A stretch of 19,821 nt of DNA from Verrucomicrobiales bacterium (GTDB taxonomy: Bacteria; Verrucomicrobiota; Verrucomicrobiia; Verrucomicrobiales; DEV007). Shown piece after piece: positions 16,382 through 19,821 of the stretch. The translations under genes were made by a program, and so were the position numbers. The number at the start of each line of letters is the position of its first letter. The stretch's first letter is position 1. Location of the stretch: the NCBI GenBank assembly GCA_023253615.1, contig JALRFZ010000095.1, positions 1-19,821 on the forward strand. The letters run 5' to 3'. The notes under the pieces were generated by a model, which was given only the letters and a program-made list of their open reading frames with translations, had not been told where the DNA came from and made no database searches.

Positions 16382-17002
16382 ATGGCTCTTCACCTCGTCG
16401 ATCACCCCGTCATCCGTGAACGTCTCACCCGGATCCGCTCGATCACCTCGGGGACGTCGGAATTCCGCGAGGCCCTCCACGACGTCTCGCGTCTGCTCTG
16501 CTACGAGGTGACGCGTGATCTCGAGACCACGACCATCCCGGTGACGACACCTCTTTGCGAGACCACCGGTCATCGGCTCGCCCGTCCCGTCGTGCTCGTG
16601 CCCATCCTGCGGGCCGGGATGGGATTGCTCCAGGGTTTCACCGACATCCTCGGCGAGGCCTCCGTCGGCACGATCGGCCTCGCCCGCGATGAAAAAACCC
16701 TCGCGCCGCACCGCTACCATTTCCGCATGCCTCCCGCCCTGGATGAGGCCGAGGTGATCCTCATCGATCCCATGCTCGCGACCGGTGGCAGCGCCGGCGA
16801 TGCCATCGATGAGTTGAAGCGCGAAGGCGCCACGCGGCTCCGTTTCGCCTGTCTCATCGCCGCGCCCGAAGGTGTCGCCGCATTCACGACACGGCATCCC
16901 GACGTGCCCGTCTACGCCGCCGCCCTCGACCAATGCCTCGACGAACGTGCCTACATCGTTCCCGGTCTGGGCGATGCGGGAGATCGATACTTCGGGACGT
17001 GA
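16382..17002 (+). CDS. upp: Uracil phosphoribosyltransferase
   Basis: UPRT makes UMP from uracil and PRPP, the salvage step for free uracil in the cytoplasm. The 206-residue length is normal. The marks are the N-terminal [13 protein letters not shown], the [17 protein letters not shown] helix region (residues 69-85), the PRPP loop [15 protein letters not shown] (127-141), and the uracil-binding tail [16 protein letters not shown] at the C-terminus. The ATG at 16382 is the natural start; GGGGG about five bases before it is the only weak ribosome-binding signal among the neighbouring genes. It follows the secreted hydrolase and peptidase genes by 45 bases on the same strand, which fits a salvage role for bases released outside the cell. 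No uraA-type permease is visible. Confidence 0.96.
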   Translation: MALHLVDHPVIRERLTRIRSITSGTSEFREALHDVSRLLCYEVTRDLETTTIPVTTPLCETTGHRLARPVVLVPILRAGMGLLQGFTDILGEASVGTIGLARDEKTLAPHRYHFRMPPALDEAEVILIDPMLATGGSAGDAIDELKREGATRLRFACLIAAPEGVAAFTTRHPDVPVYAAALDQCLDERAYIVPGLGDAGDRYFGT

Positions 17003-17015
17003 CGTAACCGGTCGT

Positions 17016-17159
17016 GTGAAATTGAAACGCGACTTCCCCGTCAAAATCTGTCCCGTCTGCCAGCGGCCCTTCGCCTGGCGGAGGAAGTGGGCGCGCTGTT
17101 GGGAGGAAGTGCGCTACTGCTCCGAAAAATGCCGCCGCCACCGTGGGTCGGTGTCGTAA
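17016..17159 (+). CDS. DUF2256 zinc-ribbon mini-protein
   Basis: This is a 47-residue protein starting with GTG at 17016, 13 bases after upp. It matches the DUF2256 pattern: a CPVCxRPFxWRxKWxxxWExVxYCSxKCRR core. Here CPVC lies at residues 12-15 and YCSEKC near residues 35-40, giving four cysteines for one zinc ion. Family members are usually 40-60 residues. DUF2256 genes recur next to, or fused to, photolyase/cryptochrome-like genes, and here the very next gene, nine bases downstream, is such a flavoprotein. The GTG start is chosen because family members begin a few basic residues before the first CxxC. Function is unknown; a role in DNA contact or as a partner of the flavoprotein is inference. 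Confidence 0.85.
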   Translation: MKLKRDFPVKICPVCQRPFAWRRKWARCWEEVRYCSEKCRRHRGSVS

Positions 17160-17167
17160 CAGGGCTC

Positions 17168-18352
17168 GTGTCCGCGTTTCTCCCCAACACCCGGTCCGAA
17201 GCCCTCGCCCGCCTCGAGGCCTTCCTTCCCATCGCGTCCGACTACGGCGCGAGTCGGAACCACGTCGTGCCCGGACACCCAAACGTCTCGCGCCTCTCTC
17301 CCGCCACCCGCACCCGCGGAATCCTCGAGAGCGAGATCCTCGCCGCCGCCCGCATGCAGTACGCGCCTGAGGTGATCGAAAAATTCGAGCAGGAAGTCTG
17401 GTGGCGGCTCTACTGGAAAGGCTGGCTCGAACAGCGGCCCGAGATCTGGACAGGGTATCGCGAGGCACTGAACCCTCTTCGGTGGAGCGACCGTGCCCGC
17501 GCGGTGACCGCAGGGGAAAGCGGCATCGCCATCCTCGATCATTTCACCCGCGAACTCATCGCCACCGGCTACCTCCACAACCACGCCCGGATGTGGTGGG
17601 CCTCCTGGTGGATCCACGGCGAAGGGCTCCCCTGGGAGCTCGGGGCGCATTTCTTCCTGCAACACCTCCGCGACGGCGATGCCGCCTCCAACACCCTCTC
17701 CTGGCGCTGGGTCGCGGGACTTCACACCAAGGGCAAAGCCTACCTCGTGCGCCGGTCGAATCTCGAGCGGTATGTCGCGGCCGATCTGCTCGCGGAGCAT
17801 GGAGACGGATTGGAAAGGCTCGAATCGGTCGAGGTCCGGTCTTTGCCGTGGCAGGACCCTTCACCGCCTCTCCGGGTCTGCGCCGCCGACCCCGAACCCG
17901 GCACGCGCAGCGGGATCTGGATTCACGACGAGGATCTCTCCGTGGAGCGATCGCCCCTGTCCGGGCTTTCTCCCGCCGCGATCCTTGCCACCGCTCCGGC
18001 CGGGCTGTGGGAGCGAGAGGCCTATTCGCCTGACAAACGCACCTTTCTCCACACCGCCCTCGCCGATGGGGCCGAGCGGGCCGCGGCTCATTTCCGCGTC
18101 CCGGGTGAGACCCTGGACGCCCGCGATCTCGCGGATGCCCTCGTGGCATGGGCCGGACGGGAGCGGCTCGATACCGTCGTTGCCCTCGCACCCTTCACCG
18201 GTCCGCTCGCCGATGAAGTCCCCGGCCTCGCCGCCGCCCTCGGCCACCGCGGCGTCCGGCTGAATCTCGTGCGCCGGCCCGAGGATGTGATCGTGATGAA
18301 TCGTGCGACGGGCGGGTTTTTCGGGTTTTGGGAGAGGGTGCGGGGGAGGTGA
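17168..18352 (+). CDS. Photolyase/cryptochrome-like FAD-binding protein with reversed domain order
   Basis: Counting from GTG 17168 it has 394 residues; ATG 17129 is an alternative that would overlap the DUF2256 gene. Residues about 25-205 are the photolyase FAD-binding domain: SRLSPATRTRGILESEIL, VWWRLYWKGW (R-x-x-YW), ATGYLHNHARMWWASWW (the TGxxHNRxRM motif) and DGDAASNTLSWRWVAG (the DxDxxxN motif). Normal photolyases carry an alpha/beta antenna domain before this. Here none precedes it. Instead residues about 240-394 form an alpha/beta-like C-terminal part (RAAAHFRV, LDTVVALAPFTGPLADEVPGLAAALGHRGV) ending in GFFGFWERV. Repair activity is not established for this branch. It forms an operon with the DUF2256 gene. 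The start is uncertain. Confidence 0.83.
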   Translation: MSAFLPNTRSEALARLEAFLPIASDYGASRNHVVPGHPNVSRLSPATRTRGILESEILAAARMQYAPEVIEKFEQEVWWRLYWKGWLEQRPEIWTGYREALNPLRWSDRARAVTAGESGIAILDHFTRELIATGYLHNHARMWWASWWIHGEGLPWELGAHFFLQHLRDGDAASNTLSWRWVAGLHTKGKAYLVRRSNLERYVAADLLAEHGDGLERLESVEVRSLPWQDPSPPLRVCAADPEPGTRSGIWIHDEDLSVERSPLSGLSPAAILATAPAGLWEREAYSPDKRTFLHTALADGAERAAAHFRVPGETLDARDLADALVAWAGRERLDTVVALAPFTGPLADEVPGLAAALGHRGVRLNLVRRPEDVIVMNRATGGFFGFWERVRGR

Positions 18353-18484
18353 GGTGGGGAATTGAGGGGTGGCGCGAGTGCCGCATGAACCAATCCGCGA
18401 ACGCAAGGGATTCCAGCTGAAAAACGGAAACTCGAAAGAAACGAATGACGATGCACTTCAGTCATGACCAAGCGCTTCGTCGAT

Positions 18485-18691
18485 TCAGAGCTCGTCTTCG
18501 GAGATAGGGATCAACTTCATCAGGCTCCGCTGGAGACCGACCTTGAGCGTCTTGTTGCCGTGAATGGGAATCACCACCCGCTCAATCCTTCCATCCATCG
18601 TGTAGACGTGGTGACTCCCGTTGATCCTCGCGAGCGTCCATCCCTTTGACTCCGCGAGCCTGGCCATCCGACGGCCTGTCACGGCCTTCAT
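18485..18691 (-). CDS. hicA: HicA-family mRNA interferase toxin
   Basis: This is a 68-residue protein of the HicA dsRBD-like fold, normally a translation-independent mRNA endonuclease. The signature elements are MARLAESKGWTL (first helix and strand), GSHHVYT (residues 25-31, containing the catalytic histidine), and VVIPIHGNKTLKVGLQRSLMKLI (second strand and helix). It follows the antitoxin gene with a 4-base ATGA overlap (18688-18691), so the toxin is made only by readthrough from the antitoxin. All key features of a working toxin are present. Antitoxin first, toxin second is the order of part of the family; in many other loci it is reversed. Confidence 0.88.
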   Translation of the reverse strand: MKAVTGRRMARLAESKGWTLARINGSHHVYTMDGRIERVVIPIHGNKTLKVGLQRSLMKLIPISEDEL

Positions 18692-18888
18692 ACCGCCAAC
18701 TCAAGGATCTCGTCAGGAGCGGATACGATTTCAGCCTCGCCTGCGGACAGCCACCCCACGATCGCCTCTTGAAGGTTCGCCTCCAGTTCCTCCCGCGTGT
18801 CACCCTGAGTGACGCATCCCGGGAGGGCAGGAACCTCTGCCCAGAATCCGCCCTCTTCGGCGACGTGAATGATCGCTTTCAGCTTCAT
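18688..18888 (-). CDS. hicB: HicB-family antitoxin
   Basis: The 66-residue product has the HicB RNase-H-like core: KLKAIIHVAEEGGFWAEVPALPGCVTQGDTREELEANL in outline (strand, GGF-x-A-x-VP-x-LPGC, then G-T/D-T-x-E-E helix). It ends soon after the helix, so there is no C-terminal DNA-binding domain. Longer HicB proteins carry a ribbon-helix-helix or HTH domain for autorepression. Here repression, if any, would need another route. The ATG at 18888 is chosen because it starts the family pattern; codons upstream are open but show no similarity. No Shine-Dalgarno sequence is visible. It sits upstream of hicA with an overlap. Confidence 0.87.
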   Translation of the reverse strand: MKLKAIIHVAEEGGFWAEVPALPGCVTQGDTREELEANLQEAIVGWLSAGEAEIVSAPDEILELAV

Positions 18889-18948
18889 GCAGGGAAGAAT
18901 AGCCGAGACTCCCTGCGGGCGAAAGTCTGAGTTTTCAGGCGAACTTGG

Positions 18949-18966
18949 TGCAGCTTGGGGGCTGCA
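18949..18966 (+). other. Small hairpin, 6-bp stem
   Basis: TGCAGC (18949-18954) pairs with GCTGCA (18961-18966) around the loop TTGGGG. It lies 61 bases upstream of hicB's start and 23 bases before the putative intron start. It could be a terminator remnant (no U-run follows) or part of the intron target site. No function is supported beyond the pairing. Confidence 0.35.
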
Positions 18967-18988
18967 AGCGCATCCACGCGTGCCTTGT

Positions 18989-19205
18989 GTGTGCCCAGCA
19001 TGGGCAAATTGTAAATGGGGTTCGAGTCCCCTGTGGGAATACCGGAAATCGTCGGAGTGAAACGAAACCACTATCTGAGGCCAACTCGGGAAAGGTAACC
19101 AACCTGGGAAGGAAGGTTTCCCAGCCAGGGGCACCGGGCGACGCGCAGCCGCAAAGGCTATTGGCGGATGGGTCAGAATTCTTGTGGACGAATCGGAGTC
19201 CAAAT
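18989..19205 (+). mobile_element. Probable 5' fragment of a group II intron (domain I), without reverse transcriptase or domain V
   Basis: The stretch starts GTGTGCCCAGCATGGGC, which fits the GUGYG 5' splice-site consensus and the first stem of many bacterial group II introns. Stems visible: TGCCCA/TGGGCA (18992-18997 with 19001-19006), GGGG/CCCC around TTCGAGT (19017-19031), and CTGGGAA/TTCCCAG (19104-19110 with 19118-19124). GGCCAAC, GGAAAGG and AACC-type runs are typical of domain I. No intron-encoded protein and no catalytic domain V hairpin (GAGCCGU...) is seen before trxB. The 3' limit is approximate. It is therefore a dead remnant or a cut copy. A tRNA was considered because of the TTCGAGT loop and rejected. 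Confidence 0.5.
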
Positions 19206-19413
19206 GTTCAAACACCGTACTTCAAGTCCCTTTCTCACCAACGTCCCCAACCGTCCAAAATCCCCCGCCCGGAGTCAAGCCCGTCTGCCCTCGATTCGCC
19301 CGTTCCTCCATCCGCAAGCTTTCCGGCGCCGTAACGTCCGATCCCTTGGCCCTCCGCCATTCCGCCAGATTTGCGATTGATTCGCCCGCCATCCTTCTCC
19401 ACATTGCCCGCCC
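19206..19413 (+). other. Gene-free stretch before trxB
   Basis: No coding frame with family resemblance, no RNA gene and no clear promoter is visible. Pyrimidine-rich runs dominate. The last 30 bases before the trxB ATG lack a Shine-Dalgarno sequence. Confidence 0.5.
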
Positions 19414-19821
19414 ATGGAAAACGTCATCATCATCGGAACCGGCTGCGCCGGTTGGACCGCCGCGATCTACACGGCCCGCGCCAACCTGCGGCCTCTCGTC
19501 ATTTCCGGTGAACAGCCCGGCGGCCAGCTCACGACGACGACGGAAGTGGAAAATTTCCCCGGTTTCCCCGAAGGCGTCATGGGCCCGGACCTGATGATGC
19601 GGATGCAGCAGCAGGCGGAGAAATTCGGCACCCGCGTCGAATACGACCGCGTCGAGAGCATCGCGAAGCAGGAGGACGGCAGCATCCTCCTCAAGACCTC
19701 GGGCGGCACCGAATACCGCGCCCACACCGTGATCGTCGCCACCGGCGCGAGCCCGCGCCACCTCGGCCTGCCGAACGAGAAGGAACTCGTCGGACGCGGA
19801 CTCACCTCCTGCGCCACCTGC
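19414..19821 (+). CDS. trxB: Thioredoxin reductase, N-terminal part, runs off the window
   Basis: TrxB passes electrons from NADPH through FAD to thioredoxin in the cytoplasm. The 136 visible residues start at ATG 19414 with the FAD-binding fold ENVIIIGTGCAGWTAAIYTARA. GTGCAG stands where Escherichia coli has GSGPAG, still a GxGxxG/A dinucleotide-binding loop. Next come the flavin contacts PGGQLTTTTEVENFPGFPEG and the second FAD motif VIVATGASPRHLGLP. The window ends exactly on the redox-active CATC, the canonical CxxC of the family, so both cysteines are present but the NADPH domain continues outside. No stop is reached. Start chosen from the family N-terminus; no Shine-Dalgarno sequence upstream. 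Confidence 0.94.
   Translation, partial: MENVIIIGTGCAGWTAAIYTARANLRPLVISGEQPGGQLTTTTEVENFPGFPEGVMGPDLMMRMQQQAEKFGTRVEYDRVESIAKQEDGSILLKTSGGTEYRAHTVIVATGASPRHLGLPNEKELVGRGLTSCATC

Noticed and set aside
14909..17044. 711-residue open frame on the minus strand
   Set aside because: It is antisense to the nucleoside hydrolase, M14 peptidase and upp genes, which carry clear family motifs. Low stop frequency in GC-rich DNA explains its length, and its translation has no domain pattern.
18960..19045. tRNA gene suggested by GGGG-TTCGAGT-CCCC
   Set aside because: No matching acceptor stem, D-arm or anticodon arm lies at the right distance upstream, and the fifth T-stem pair is T-T. The loop fits better as a stem inside a group II intron domain I.
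18945..19334. 129-residue frame across the hicB-trxB gap
   Set aside because: It crosses the structured RNA-like region, its translation shows no family resemblance, and there is no plausible start signal.

Overview
The window does not read as one continuous genome. At three points, neighbouring genes are cut off at the same base. The most economical reading is a chimeric (probably metagenomic) contig, although real rearrangement cannot be excluded from sequence alone. Segment A (1 to about 1955) and segment B (about 1955 to 3910) look actinobacterial. A carries the membrane-embedded C-terminal half of a giant GT2-type glycosyltransferase. B carries an RCK/TrkA-N potassium-channel subunit, a quinone oxidoreductase of the MDR family and the tail of a Cof-like HAD phosphatase. 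Segments C and D (about 3910 to the end) look like Verrucomicrobia or a close relative. They are GC-rich, nearly every gene starts without a visible Shine-Dalgarno sequence, and many products have signal peptides and end in outer-membrane or periplasmic folds.

Layout: 2-1955 glycosyltransferase (both ends cut); 1962-2639 RCK channel domain and 2641-3618 quinone oxidoreductase (1-nt gap); 3608-3910 HAD phosphatase C-terminus (minus, cut); 3911-4858 glucose-6-phosphate dehydrogenase C-terminal two-thirds (cut); 4843-5637 secreted PL7-fold protein. A minus-strand run follows: folP (5656-6495), bioB (6582-7577), a secreted protein with a His/Cys pair suggestive of a caspase-like fold (7661-8386), a lipoprotein amidase (8475-9290, with a promoter candidate upstream), glyoxalase I (9440-9820), a secreted unknown (9916-10797) and an ATPase lacking its Walker A half (10883-11540). 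At about 11540 the ATPase and a plus-strand fragment resembling the last helix of a pentameric ligand-gated channel are both beheaded. This may be a third junction.

Segment D continues with an outer-membrane beta-barrel carrying a 150-residue alanine-rich helical insert (11803-13080), a secreted LamG-like protein (13093-13962, minus), a secreted nucleoside hydrolase translationally coupled to a secreted M14 carboxypeptidase (14094-15104 / 15101-16336), and upp (16382-17002). Next come a tiny DUF2256 zinc-finger protein followed at once by a photolyase-like flavoprotein with reversed domain order (17016-18352), a HicBA toxin-antitoxin pair (minus, 18485-18888), a gene-free stretch holding a probable 5' fragment of a group II intron (about 18989-19205), and the start of trxB (19414 to the end).

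Functionally, segments C and D combine housekeeping (folate, biotin, pentose phosphate, pyrimidine salvage, thioredoxin) with envelope and scavenging functions. The hydrolase-peptidase pair and upp form a plausible nucleoside/peptide salvage group: extracellular nucleosides are cleaved to bases, and uracil is recaptured as UMP. The most novel-looking items are the DUF2256-flavoprotein pair, the helix-inserted beta-barrel, the PL7-fold protein without its catalytic residues, the caspase-like secreted protein and the intron fragment.
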